64,000 nt of DNA from positions 277,265-341,264 of the forward strand of contig NBIV01000060.1 of the NCBI GenBank assembly GCA_003194525.1. Reading direction: 5' to 3'. The notes beneath the pieces are model-generated. The model ran no database searches and was not told the DNA's origin. It was given only the letters and a program-made list of their open reading frames with translations. The position numbers were made by a program, and so were the translations under genes. Every line of letters begins with the position of its first letter. The stretch's first letter is position 1. Below are positions 1-10,420 of the stretch, one piece after another. The DNA is from Gracilariopsis chorda (Eukaryota > Rhodophyta > Florideophyceae > Gracilariales > Gracilariaceae).

Positions 1-339
1 TCAGTCCATTCCATCACAGACGCTTTCCACATCAGTTCGTTTGTGTCTGGGAGTAGTCTGGGTGGGGGTAATATGTTATTTGAAGGTAGCCCGTCTTCTG
101 GGCCCATACATTCTAAGCTAGCCTCCGTAAGCGATGTAAGATTCATCATTCGTAAGTGGCGAAGGGGGCTAGCAGCTTCAAACAACGGCAATCAGCACAA
201 GATGATGCCGGGAGCTTTTTGGGAGCTCCTGGTATCTTTATTGGAGTTTAAATCGGGATACAAGGCGACCCTTAGGGTACTATAGAACGTGGCATAGGAC
301 GTGGAGGAGAACGTTCCCTGCTAACGATGTCGATTGTCG

Positions 340-590
340 GTTGGGACGACAGTTTTCTCTTCGTTATTGTCAGTGCGTTATCGACAACAGTACGTGTTGA
401 TCATCGTTCCTCAGATTAGCTCCGTTACGCATAACGCTATACGAGAGCATCGACGGCCGGCATAGTCTGATACAGGATGCCCGAAAGTTGTTAGCTTTCC
501 TGAGGAGAGAGAGGTTTTTTACATGAGAAACCTCTACCAGCATGCAGTAATCAGGCATACTGAACCCACAATAAAGAAGAAGAAGAAGAT
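340..590 (+). mobile_element. LINE 3' end, copy 1 (truncated non-LTR retrotransposon)
   Basis: The + strand at about 340-480 reads as the C-terminal zinc-knuckle region of a LINE reverse-transcriptase protein (C-x-C, then the RKLLAFLRRE stretch that matches KVLAFLTRE in the copy at 6.1 kb). A perfect 8-bp stem follows at 510-535 (AGAGGTTT / AAACCTCT), then GTAATCAGGCATACTGAACC, and the element ends in an (AAG)n tail at 573-588. There is an in-frame stop, so this is a dead 5'-truncated copy. Related ends lie near 4.1, 4.9 and 6.0 kb. The LINE assignment is inference from the tail plus the RNase H seen in the 6-kb copy. Confidence 0.6.
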
Positions 591-1800
591 ACAGGAGGAC
601 GTCTTTGAGGACTCTGGGGTTCACTTTTTCCATGTATTCTACTTTTCTCATGTTCCGCGGTGCGTCGGCATCGATTGCGCCAGCAGTCGATGAGAAGAAG
701 TAATCACTGAAAGCTGCTGTGTTCCGCCTGTCGTACCGTAGTGCCTGAACGCGATGCATCTCAATGTTAGCAACAAGCAGAGCCCTGCTGCAGATAGGGA
801 GCAGTTCCAGTATGAGTATAAAAGTTCCGCGTTGGTATGTGTATCTGAGGTGACTGGGGAGGTCAGTTACAGCAAAAGGCATGCACACTGATCCTGAAAG
901 ATAATGCGGACGAGGAGGATGACGAGGACACGAAACTAGTATCCCGAAATGAGCCGGGCGCAGCAGAAATGACTAACAGCGCTGACGGGGGCCTTTGTTT
1001 ACCCAGCAGAGGCTTAGGCAAAGCTGGAACCTCCACTACCGTTGATAGCCATAGCCTTGCGAAGATCTGCAAAGGAAATCCTGTTATCACCGACGGTACC
1101 ATTGGTACCTGTTCCTGCATGGCTGAGAATGGCGTGGGGTTGCTTAAAGAAGAGCGAAGACGAACGGCTACGCCAGCGCAACCCTCTATAGAGGTTAGCG
1201 ATTGCTACAAATTTGCTGCTCTGCACCACGAACAATCGGTCTCGGAGCCAAATCTTTGTATATGACACCAATTCATCTCGACGGTCGAGATTCAGCCATC
1301 GTATTTCCCCTGTGGCTACCGAGGTGAAAGTTTCTCAGACTCCACTGAATTACAATATTGCCTCTCTCAGTCGGTTCTTTTGAGATGCACAAAACTTTCA
1401 CAGGTGTACGGAAACCTTTGTTCGCCTGCATTGACAATGCTCGCGCTCCTATTTTAGCTGTTAGTATTAAAACACAAGTGATGAGCATTTTTTCTTCGAA
1501 GAATGTATCACTTCATGATGCGACATACGCCAAATGTGTGCATGTTTTGGGGAAACAGATGGAAAACTGCACAAGGACAGGGGTGGCAGGGAACGAGGGC
1601 ATTATTGAGGGGTGCCCACACGGATCTTCTATCATTTCGAAGGCGAAACAGTACAATACTTGTGGACATGAAGATAAAATAGCGGACCACCGTATCTGCA
1701 TAGGTCATCTTATGGACTTTCTCACCAGTTTGTGGACTCCATTTTACTTTGTCTCAACACCACATTCGCAATAGTAATATTATTATGCAAAAGAAAGACC
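591..1800. other. gene-poor stretch, nothing firm
   Basis: Only short overlapping frames are present. The longest is an ATG frame at 1385-1774 (+, 129 codons, seven or so cysteines) with no recognised domain and no clear promoter. I would not call it a gene without transcript or homology support. Confidence 0.3.
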
Positions 1801-1918
1801 AGATGCAGGGGGAACGTGCAAATGCTCGATCTTTTAGGGTTGCCGCCTTCCCATTTTGGTAGTTAAGACCTGTGCACACCCCAAGATCGAACATTTGCAC
1901 GCAGTCCCCCCGGCATCT
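1801..1918. repeat. foldback: 33-36 bp inverted repeat around a 49-nt loop
   Basis: The left arm 1801-1833 (starting AGATGCAGGGGGAACGTGC) and the right arm 1883-1918 are reverse complements with a few mismatches; the inner part, TGCAAATG-x-TCGATCTT, is nearly perfect. The transcript of either strand would fold into one long hairpin. It could be a small MITE, a foldback element or a small-RNA precursor. No target duplication was resolved. Confidence 0.6.
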
Positions 1919-2711
1919 AACCATTCTTCTTTTCTTCTTAAGCGGTACACGCAATTCTGCAAGACTGAAACAGTACCTGCAGCAACGTGACCATTTACTC
2001 TCCAGCAGTTAACTGTAATAGCAGTCGAATTGAAATAAATGGCAAGTTTCAATAATATGTTGTTGTTGTCTTCAAACCCAGTTCTCATATCGCGAGCCGA
2101 TTGCATTTGCAGGTGAAAGAGAAAAAACCAACCTGAAGGCCCTGCAATTTTGTTTTTTCGAGGCATATTCAGACTCCATTCATCTCCAAGCACTCACCGA
2201 ATAGGTGCATCAGCAACCCTAACGGTCTACTCCACACTCAATATCAGACCACATCGCTTGAAGGAATGCGCCAAGAACGTTTAGCAGTTAGGTAAGATTA
2301 AGGGTTACGTTTGGCATCCTTGCTTTGCCTGCTCTTTGGTACAACGCCTGAAGCAAGCGCGTGATTGTGCAGTTTTGTCGATTATCGATGGTACAAACTC
2401 GCAATACTTGTATCGCATGGCATCCCAAGCTTTCATACACAATGCTATTTAACGGGTGACGCAGATTGGTTCTCAATGAATTATCGTTTACGCTCGACCT
2501 CTTTGAAGGACTGCAGCAAAGTTACACTCCAGTGTACCATTTTAACTCTATCCCACGCCGTGTTTGAAAGCAAATGTGTCAAATATGAAACCGAAAGTTG
2601 TACCCATGGCACCCTGGGGACCTACACGGAGCTGTTGCAAGTTGCGGGATTGGGCGAACGGTTTCGTGTGATGAGTCAAGACGGAAAATATGGGTACCGC
2701 GTTCGAATGAG
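1919..2711. other. non-coding or unassigned sequence
   Basis: Short frames on both strands lack any recognisable motif. The right end of the interval is the upstream region of the secreted-protein gene that begins at 2846. Confidence 0.3.
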
Positions 2712-2718
2712 TATAAAA
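2712..2718 (+). promoter_or_regulatory. TATA box of the 2846-3391 gene
   Basis: TATAAAA lies 128 bp upstream of the ATG at 2846. Initiation about 30 bp downstream would give a 5' leader near 100 nt. Placement is by sequence match only. Confidence 0.5.
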
Positions 2719-2845
2719 CGCGAATGCTTGCACACATCAGTTGAGTCCAAAACCAAGCCTTTACGTACTCGAAGGTCACCTCACGGTACAAACTGTTCCC
2801 TCTATCAACCTTTCCTTGCTACTTCGAATACCAGGTAATCTCACC

Positions 2846-3391
2846 ATGAGGCTCCTTACCCTATTCTTCTTCTGTATATGCCTAGTCGTTTTCACTGCAT
2901 CGGCGGCAAATGTGCGTGAAGTGGACGAGATAGATATAATCAATGAAGAGTATGATGTTCCACCGGTCGTGGCTTATTGTATGGATCTGATACATTTGGG
3001 GAACAGCTTCGAAACGAACTCTTCTCGAGGAAACAGAGAGCTGCAGCAACTTGTAGACGAAGTGCCACTCGGCATGTGTGCATGGGGCGACTGTGCAGGA
3101 AAGATTGCCGCAGATGTATGCGTTCAAGTTCTGATTGAGTACGCTGCTGCGGAGAAGGAGGAAGGAGCGTTAAGCAATGTTGAGAACGACATTGATACGG
3201 TGTACACGACGAGCAGGTTCTTTCGAGGGTTCACACGTGGATTCAAGCATTTTTTGACGAGGTTCGGAAGGAGAGCGAAGAAATCTACCAATACGATCCG
3301 CCGTACCGTTCGAAGAGTTGCGAAAGTCTGCAGGAGGCGTAATGCGATTTGTGAGGGGGCAAGTGAACTGGGGAAAGTGTCTGTGGCATGA
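2846..3391 (+). CDS. secreted protein with acidic pro-region and cationic C-terminal tail
   Basis: The predicted protein is 181 residues. The ATG at 2846 (context TCACCATGAG) is preferred because it opens directly on a signal peptide: residues 1-21 are hydrophobic (MRLLTLFFFCICLVVF) and end in an ASA-type cleavage site. The frame is open further upstream, but only from a non-ATG codon. Residues 22 to about 120 are acidic overall and contain several cysteines. Residues 124-168 carry about 17 Arg/Lys and no acidic residue (RFFRGFTRGF..., then RRTVRRVAKVCRRR). A signal, acidic pro-segment and basic tail is the layout of many host-defence peptide precursors; that role is inference. It could also be a secreted nucleic-acid or wall-binding protein. 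The frame is intact and ends in TGA, with a TATA box upstream. No family was recognised. Confidence 0.6.
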   Translation: MRLLTLFFFCICLVVFTASAANVREVDEIDIINEEYDVPPVVAYCMDLIHLGNSFETNSSRGNRELQQLVDEVPLGMCAWGDCAGKIAADVCVQVLIEYAAAEKEEGALSNVENDIDTVYTTSRFFRGFTRGFKHFLTRFGRRAKKSTNTIRRTVRRVAKVCRRRNAICEGASELGKVSVA

Positions 3392-3787
3392 CCCGATCCC
3401 GGCTTCACGGTCTTCTGCAATAAGACTACTCACGGTGGTTACCCAGCTGAGCTGTGGCCGCTCATGTGCTTGCCCTGGGCACATGGCTGGAGGTGTTGAC
3501 TTTGTGAGTGTCTTCGATCAGCATCTCACTGACACTACAAGCATGCCGCAACCATGTAGCATCGAGTCGCAACAAGAAGGTGGTGAAAGTGACGATCCCT
3601 CTGATGACGGGCCCTTTTTGCGCCAATACGATGGTAAGCGCAATCCATAAACGGTAGTTTCCGAGCGCTCGTAGGATGGTAAACGTACAGAGATTAAAGT
3701 AGACTTAGAAGACCAGAGCTAATAACAGCCTCTGTACGCAGCCGGACACGGACAACCGTGTTTCCGTTTACTGCTAATGTTCTACAT
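3392..3787. other. 3' flank of the secreted-protein gene
   Basis: A frame overlapping the end of the gene (3318-3650) is the only sizeable one and looks like a shadow. No repeat or motif was seen. Confidence 0.3.
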
Positions 3788-4372
3788 CTGCATCTTCGTT
3801 CGAAATGGATTATACATTGGGGTCCGCCCGTAGAACTTTTGCACCATTCTACTACGTCTTGGAATACCAGTTGGTGAGCGTAACACGGCTGCTCCATGGT
3901 GGGAGCACGCAACAGCTATCAACAATATTTTGAGTCGGAAGTTAAGAATGATGTAACGGGGTAGAGGGAACTTGTCATTCACGAGAAGTAGCTAGCAGTT
4001 TACCTTAGTTGAGAGATTGAGAAGGAATTATGATAAGTTCTACCACAGGGTCGCAATTCTTCTTCTTCTTCTTTTTTATGGGCACACATTACCTGATTAC
4101 GACATTGTGGTAGAATCTAACTCTACAGGGGAGCTTTTCTTCGTCTAGCATGCTAAACTCTATGTACGTAAAGCTCCTCGGAAAGAAAGATTTTCTCTGT
4201 CCCGTAGTACCAATCTCTATTCATGTCCCCGGAATGTAGCCGATGACTGCTGCTTGCTCTCACCTTGCAGCAGCCGTGTTGCGCTCACTAGCTACTATCT
4301 CGGAACATGGAAAGATTAGTACCAAGCTTCTACGGGAAGACCTGAGATCGGATCCATTTCGTTCTGACGCGA
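3788..4372. repeat. imperfect inverted repeat, arms 3788-3925 and 4240-4372
   Basis: Read on the - strand, 3925-3788 matches 4240-4372 on the + strand. The shared core is GCAGCCGTGTTRCGCTCAC (4267-4285 and the reverse complement of 3874-3893), followed by matching CTTCTACGGG and ATCCATTTCG blocks. Both arms keep a similar reading (ACSH--AAVLRS), suggesting two inverted copies of one coding fragment. A LINE 3' end sits between them at 4057-4190. Confidence 0.55.
4057..4190 (-). mobile_element. LINE 3' end, copy 3
   Basis: On the - strand this reads stem-loop (GTAGA / TCTAC near 4125-4145), GTCGTAATCAGGTAATGTG, TGCCCATAAA, then an (AAG)n tail at 4073-4057. It matches the tails near 0.57 and 6.0 kb in order and spacing. 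Sequence upstream of the stem is not recognisably coding, so this copy is strongly 5'-truncated or decayed. Confidence 0.55.
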
Positions 4373-4766
4373 CTCGCCTTTTCCATTCTTTTCTCTGCTA
4401 TTCCTTCCCTTTCCACCAGAGGACGTCAGCTAAGGGGCACACCACGACAAGGCGGATTCCAATGTGCCTCGTTTTCGTCGTCTAGAAGCACTAACGACGT
4501 TCTACCCACCCTTTCCTCTTTACCCTTGGCGATTTCGGGTAGTTGAACCGACCTAACACACGTGCGTTTCTTCAATCCTGGCGCAAGTTCCGTAAAAACC
4601 CTGTAAAACCATTCAGATCCTTGTACGGGCGGGCCTGTTTTCTTCCATTATCCACGCGATGCTGAGATGCTGCGTGAGGTAAGACTGCCGCCTCAGCTTC
4701 CGTAGGAAACTCCTGACCCTTCCGGGAAAACTCAGGGAAAGGCTGGCAAGATCTTCCGGGAAGCGC
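4373..4766. other. unassigned sequence
   Basis: No convincing gene. The segment lies between the inverted-repeat arm and another LINE tail. Confidence 0.3.
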
Positions 4767-4985
4767 GTGCGTCGTGCCTACCGTTTCGCACAGCTTAGCG
4801 GGGGCCTTTTCTGGACAGTGCCACCCAGGTCGCTTGGGGCCGTCGGTCTGCCGACTGCCTGGTCGCTTTTAGAGACATCCCAGGTCGACGAAGGCGACCA
4901 GTCCGCCGATCGCCTGGGCGAGGGGTCGCAATTAAACAATGTGCACCCATAAAGAACAACAACAAACAACGAAGTACGTCTAATA
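4767..4985 (+). mobile_element. LINE 3' end, copy 4 (variant CAA tail)
   Basis: The + strand ends GGTCGCAATTAAACAATGTG, CACCCATAAAG and then (AACAAC)n at about 4955-4975. This aligns with GTCGTAATCAGGTAATGTG / GCCCATAAA of copy 3, but with CAA instead of GAA units. Upstream is a short open frame (4767-4952) and two near-repeats of GCCGAYYGCCTGG at about 4847-4917. The assignment rests on the shared 3' block only. Confidence 0.4.
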
Positions 4986-5990
4986 CGGTTCAGTAGCCAG
5001 CGTAAATAAAATTATTTTAACTAGCGAAACGGTCTAGAAACTTCTGTCCAAATGGGAGCGCCGACACAACAAGTATGGCTTGCAGGCACACATGCCCAGA
5101 AAGATGTTGCACAGTAAGCATAATCAGGCATTGGTCGGTTATGGTTGAGGAGAGACACCAGAGGTGATCACTCAGTGGCAGCATTATCGGAAGTAGAAGC
5201 GGAGTACACTGATACCAACAGTGCGGCTGCCGACTAATAACTTCACTGCAAAGCGGATTGCAGACAGTGATGCCCAAACTATCGATGTGCAATTTATGCA
5301 AAAGCAGTAAGCTATTTCGGAGTGCGTCGCAAGCGCGGGTCGAGAGAGTAGTTGGGATACTGAATGGGCTCGGAGGCGAAGGCGAATAATAGCGGGCACA
5401 ACGTCCCCCTCTAGCGGTTGCTCCCTGACGAAGGACGTCCAAATACCGCTCGGGCAAAGTTTATTCGAGCAGCGTGAGCTCCACGAGATCAGTAGCCGGC
5501 GACGGTGCTGTGCGCAGCCAGCAATGCAGGGCCATGCACAACGGCTGTGCACAAGCAGACAACCACCCACGGAGATTTATTTTTAGGTGTATTTGCACCG
5601 CTTACGCCGTTTTAAGCCGCCGAAGATGCGTCCACCTCCGCAATAAATATACTGCTACCTACGCAGCTCCTTCAAGTCGAAGGGGAACACAGCCGTTTCT
5701 GGGTATCAGAAGTTTCTCTCTAGAGAAGAGCTTTGTAGCATAGCGAACAGACGCTCGCACCTCAGAAAGCCCGTGGTCTACTATCTAAAACATTTCAACC
5801 GTGTACCCTCGCGCCCTACACTATCATGATCGTACAAGATAAGGCAGGGAAGACACGCACCACATTCACACGACACAAACACCAATTTGTAAGTACAGAC
5901 AGCCAGGCTGTGCCTTACATCTTGGCGGTTGTGGTGTTGTCGTCACGCCTCACATTGTACCATCGTAAATGGGGCTGATTATATACGGTT
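4986..5990. other. unassigned sequence
   Basis: Overlapping - strand frames (5017-5457 and 5184-5570) are partly hydrophobic or cysteine-rich, but neither has an identifiable domain or promoter. Treated as non-coding. Confidence 0.3.
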
Positions 5991-6835
5991 TTCTTCTTCT
6001 TCTTTGTTTTTGGGTCTAATATGTCTGATTACGGCCTATTGATAGAGTTTTTTCCTTTTTATGAGAAAAAACTCTCTCTTGTAAGAAAAGCTAACACCTT
6101 CTGTGGCCCCTGGCGGACTATCTCCGCCAAAGTCTTACCTTTTCTCTCTGCTGCGGCAGGAAGCTCGGGTCTCCTAGAATCTGTCCGCTTAGGCCAACGA
6201 AGCACATAGTGTTCAGTGCTGTTGGTAGCGTGCGTGTTACTGTCACATTGTGATGGTTTCCCTCCTATGTATCTTACACCAGGGTGAAGCTTCAGCTTGT
6301 GTCCTACATAGACCTGAGACAGTGTGACGTCTGCTTTCCGCGGTAATATGATGCTTTGTAGTTCTTCTGAGAAATCATTGATCAAAGGCTTGGCTCTAGA
6401 TGCAGCCATTATTCGTGTCTTGGCGTCCTCAAAGTAGACCGGTACTCTGAATTGATCTTTCAAGGGAGTGCTTAAACCGCGCTTTGCAAGGCTATCCACC
6501 CGTTCATTCTGCGGAAAGCCGCAATGCCCGGTTATCCAAACAATATCCTCGAAACAGCCTCTTTTGTCGGTGATGGAACTTAGTATTCGCGAAGCAGTTT
6601 GTACCGAAGAGGATTGCTGTCAAAGCGAGCTCTGCAACCCATCTACAATATTTTTGGAGTCCGTTGCCAATCTGATTCGTCCTTTTCATCCTTCTCCACA
6701 ACTTTGCAAAACCTTTTCAAGTGCGCATTTTGCAGCGGTGACTTCTGCTGTGAACGGGGACACTTCTACTCCAGCCGGGAGTGTGGCATGTTCGTTCTCG
6801 TCCCACGAGATAGGATAGGCCGCAGCTCCTAACCT
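5991..6835 (-). pseudogene. LINE remnant: RNase HI domain, zinc knuckle and 3' tail (copy 2)
   Basis: Sense is the - strand. From about 6833 downward the translation gives RNase HI blocks in the right order but in different frames: SPFTAEVTAAKCALEKVL, then ATDSKNIVDGL (the TDS motif), then WITGHCGFPQNERVDSLAKR (the W-x-x-GH-x-G-x-x-x-NE-x-x-D-x-LAK motif). A C-terminal region follows with an EHYVLRWPKR signature like the LINE zinc knuckle, its last Cys replaced by Trp. Two frame changes and a stop make it inactive. The 3' end carries a 10-bp stem (AGAGTTTTTT / AAAAAACTCT), GTAATCAGACATATT and an (AAG)n tail at 6005-5991. RNase HI followed by a zinc knuckle is typical of non-LTR retrotransposons. 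The reverse transcriptase proper was not found upstream (6.84-7.9 kb). Confidence 0.75.
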
Positions 6836-7957
6836 AAGTGGTTGATGGGTTCACTGGAGACAATTCGTTCTTTCCCGCGAATTAACCACACCAGTACGTG
6901 CAGTCCGCGGGATTGTGACACAAAAGAAGGTCAGCTCACTTGACGAGCAAAGTCTCGTGGCGAAGTACAGAGTCGTACAAATCTGGGTGAAATAAAACAC
7001 AAATTAGCTTCACATTGCCAGAAATCTGCACAAAAGGGTTCAGTTCGGTTCAGGACGCCAAACAATGCACAATCGAACAGTTTCTGGCTTCACCCCGTAG
7101 CCCTACACCTTATGCAGAAACAGGCAAGGGATAGCAAACTCTTGGTGTGACCGCTATCAATTGTATGAGAATAGACCGCTAACCCTCGTTAACATAACTT
7201 ACCCAGGCCAATCAATGGTAACGATGACCAACATTCGGTTTGTTTTCGATACCCGCATGTGGGGATCTGGGGATCTGGGATTCAGTCCGCCCCGATGCAT
7301 ACGTGTGGCGGCCTCTGTGCCCTCGTACGCCAGAGTGCACCATAGCGGCTTCCAATTTGACAAAGACATGTGAATACCAAAGCTTTCCTAATGTACAGAT
7401 AACGCTCGTATCTCGACGGCAGAATAAGGTTGGTTCGTTCGTACAGTCCATTTTTTCCAATTTTCATTTTGACCGTAGACACAGCACAGCTAATTCATTC
7501 ACCGCTCCTCCTTGTTACTCGCTCACTGTCCCTTTATACACCCAAATCTTTGGACGACTGAAGGGGACCTTGACGCCTGCCTTGAATTGTCGTATAGCGT
7601 ATGAGTTGAAGGCTTAAAGCTCCTGATTTTGTTCCAAATTGAGCCTTCGAGAGGGTTGTCCCTGTAACCCTTACCGTACCATTGGTGTCTGCCCCAAGGT
7701 TACGGTTGCATACAGCTCATTATAAGATACTTCGCCTAGGCGTTCAATAGAAATGCAACAGCTCAGGAACTGTAGTCCCAGCCTAGAGTTCCGTACGCCT
7801 CTTTGCAACAATCCGTGAAGCGACGAATGCAACTGGCGAATCCCTGCTTCTTGCTCAACGCTCTCCCCATCTCAGCCAAGAACTTTCAATACTTCGTTGC
7901 CAACTTGAAGGAATGCTCACACAAACCAGCGGTCTAGCAGCATTGTTGCTGTACTTT
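6836..7957. other. unassigned sequence upstream of the LINE remnant
   Basis: I looked on the - strand for a reverse transcriptase belonging to the 6-kb LINE relic and saw none. The + strand frames (7161-7373, 7240-7617) have no recognisable motif. Confidence 0.3.
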
Positions 7958-8596
7958 TCATCCTTCCTTCTTCTCGCCAACGCGAGGTACTTCTCATTCC
8001 CGGCCATATCGCTCATGGCGTGAACGATTTCAATGACAACCTCCTGGAAAACTACTATTCATCGTCCAACATATTTTCCTCATGTCCTCCGCTCGCAGAA
8101 ATGGGCGTCATCACACCGGGTGGCACAAACCCCTCGCTCATTACGAAGAACACATCACAGTCATCTTGAGTGGCCACCATCGATGCGTTCGATTTTCGAA
8201 CCTTCCTTACATTTCCTCCTGGCGCTGAACCATTCAACATCCCAATATCTCAGGCACCTGCTTTCAACTTGTTCTCGAGTTCTCTGCTTGAATATGTAAC
8301 ACCGTCTTCCTTTCCAAACTCCAGCGATCCCAACGTAGTCGGAGAGGTTTACCTCTCAGCAGGAGTGAACAATAACGTCACAGTGGCGGATTGGAATCGT
8401 GCCCGCAGGACGCATAACGGGGACTTGTCGCAGTGGAACGGCACATGTGTACATTGAAATGCAGAATGTCCTACCAGATGGGTTGTTAAGCATGTGGGAC
8501 GTAGGCGTCAGCACGGCACTAACACCAACTGACTCCCTTTCTCTCAGTCTGTTTGGCGGCATTCCAAACGTGTTAGGGGCGTCAAAGTTGTCGTAG
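7958..8596 (+). pseudogene. broken unidentified gene
   Basis: A continuous protein-like reading starts near 7958, is interrupted by an in-frame TGA at 8167-8169, continues to about 8440 and then shifts frame to finish at 8596 (AHVYIEMQNVLPDGLLSMWD...LFGGIPNVLGASKLS). The stretch MGVITPGGTNPSL and the later L-P-x-G-L-x-S-M-W block look like a folded domain; the latter recalls secreted CHRD-like or beta-sandwich proteins, but I do not recognise a family. One stop plus one frameshift suggests a decayed gene, although short introns cannot be excluded. Confidence 0.35.
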
Positions 8597-10420
8597 CCCA
8601 TCTGTAATCACGATGCTAAATCGCTTTGCGCTGGATACCGTTGTGGTGAGAAACCACTGCAAGGCACTAGCGAGTCCCGCTCAGGGCACATGCACTTCCG
8701 CCCGTTGAGGTGTGCCGGCCTTCCGAAAAGGCTATAAAATACTATAACGTTACGCCGGATGAGGAAAACAAATGGAGATGCGATTGGGTCTATTAGGGAA
8801 ACCTAGCCGTCGAATAGATAATTAGCCTTCTACTTGTAGAAAGTGAATACCGTTGCCTTGGAGTTAAAGAGGTTTTTAAAGGCATATCAACACTTTCTTT
8901 CCCTCCAAAAACCGTCATTAAAGCACCAAAACACCATAACAGGTTGAAGTCCGTGTGCAATTCCGAGAAATCTCGCCATATTCAATCACCCGAAGGTTAT
9001 CACAAGCCGGTAGTGCATGTGGCGTAGATTTGTGATTGATTTTGGGGCAATTGGCACGCCGTCAACACGCGCGACGAATTCGATGCATATGGAAATTGGA
9101 ACTGTTCGACGCTGTCTATTGTTCTTGTTCCCCCTTTCAAACTACCACACTGTATGCCCTGAAACTTTCCTGTCTTGTTTTTTGCTCAATAAGCATTTAT
9201 ACGAATCTTGTAAAGCGAAAATGTAATGAATGTAGGCTGCGTTTTGGATTATGAGATTGGTGCGGTCATCGGAATGGGGGTGATGCGACGAAATATATTT
9301 TGAACAGTTACCTTGTTTGCAGGTTTACCGGTCTCTCCGCTAAGTATGGTAGCACTTTATTCTATTATGTGTGGATGCGCAATTGAACTGTTTGCATCTT
9401 TTCTAGTGTTGTCTGCGTCGTAGGTTTTATCTTTCTATCAACCGATATCACCGTTTTTGCACTGTCGCAGGGTAACTAACTTGTAGTTCTATTGTGTTGA
9501 TCCCAATCGCTCTTTGAACCCACGTGTGCACTCATGGTTGTGCACAACGATGACAAATGAGTTTCTACTCTCTTTGGATGGCTGATACTACACTGCTTAG
9601 GAAGAGAGCTTCCTTGCGTCGTTCTTCTGGCTTCTTCTAGGCACTCGCTACTCCTCGAGCACTGGATCACATTAGAGCACTCGCTCTCCTTTGTTCAGTA
9701 CTCACACCGCTAACCCTGCCCTTCAGGTAACGGATCATTTCCCGCTTCATATTTCTCATCACCAAACCACTCGTCATTCCTTTTTGCTGTACTCCATATT
9801 TCCCATAGCATCATTCTTCAGTCCAAAAACCGCCGAAGGAGAAAAGTTCGTTCAAGTACAAATCATGAAGTGCGCCTTGTGAACTGAAAGTCTTTTTCAT
9901 CATCAGCCCTCATTCGCTATTCTCTTCTTCCACCAGATTGTTTACATTACTCTCCACTTATATCTTTCGATAAGGCTTGTAGCACGCTCTGAACGACCGT
10001 TGGTTTCAGCGAATTCCCAGAACGAATCATCATTGATCTTAGAGAACATGAAATCTCCAACTTCCTTAGTTAACTACGTGTACTGTGCTGGCGGCCGCCA
10101 CCGCCGTCAAAGGCACATTAACCACTCACGCAGCGTCCAGAGAATGCTCTGGAGCATTCCAGTTTCACAAATACCGATTCCATGGCAACCCGAAGGTCAT
10201 CTTTGACGAGTCGCTCTTGACCTGAAATGAGGTTGTAGGGGCGATCACCTGCACTTTAGAGGGGAAGCTGGTAGTTCGTTGGGGTGGAGGCCAATACCTT
10301 TAGGCGACGATGATGGGGTCTACCTGGAAGAGAATTCCTTTACTGAGCTAGAATAGGTTTTGAGACTTGCTAGCTTTGGTACTTCAGATTACTGCAACTT
10401 GCAATCAGCGGCCCTGGTGC
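8597..10420. other. gene-poor stretch
   Basis: There is a TATA-like sequence (TATAAAAT, 8733-8740, +) without a convincing gene behind it, and a perfect small hairpin GAATGCTC-TG-GAGCATTC at 10143-10160. Only short frames otherwise. The right end is the 3' flank of the membrane-protein gene on the - strand. Confidence 0.3.

Noticed and set aside
370-1120. - strand frames at the left end
   Set aside because: The 370-888 frame runs antisense through a LINE tail, and the 863-1120 and 1014-1271 frames overlap without motifs.
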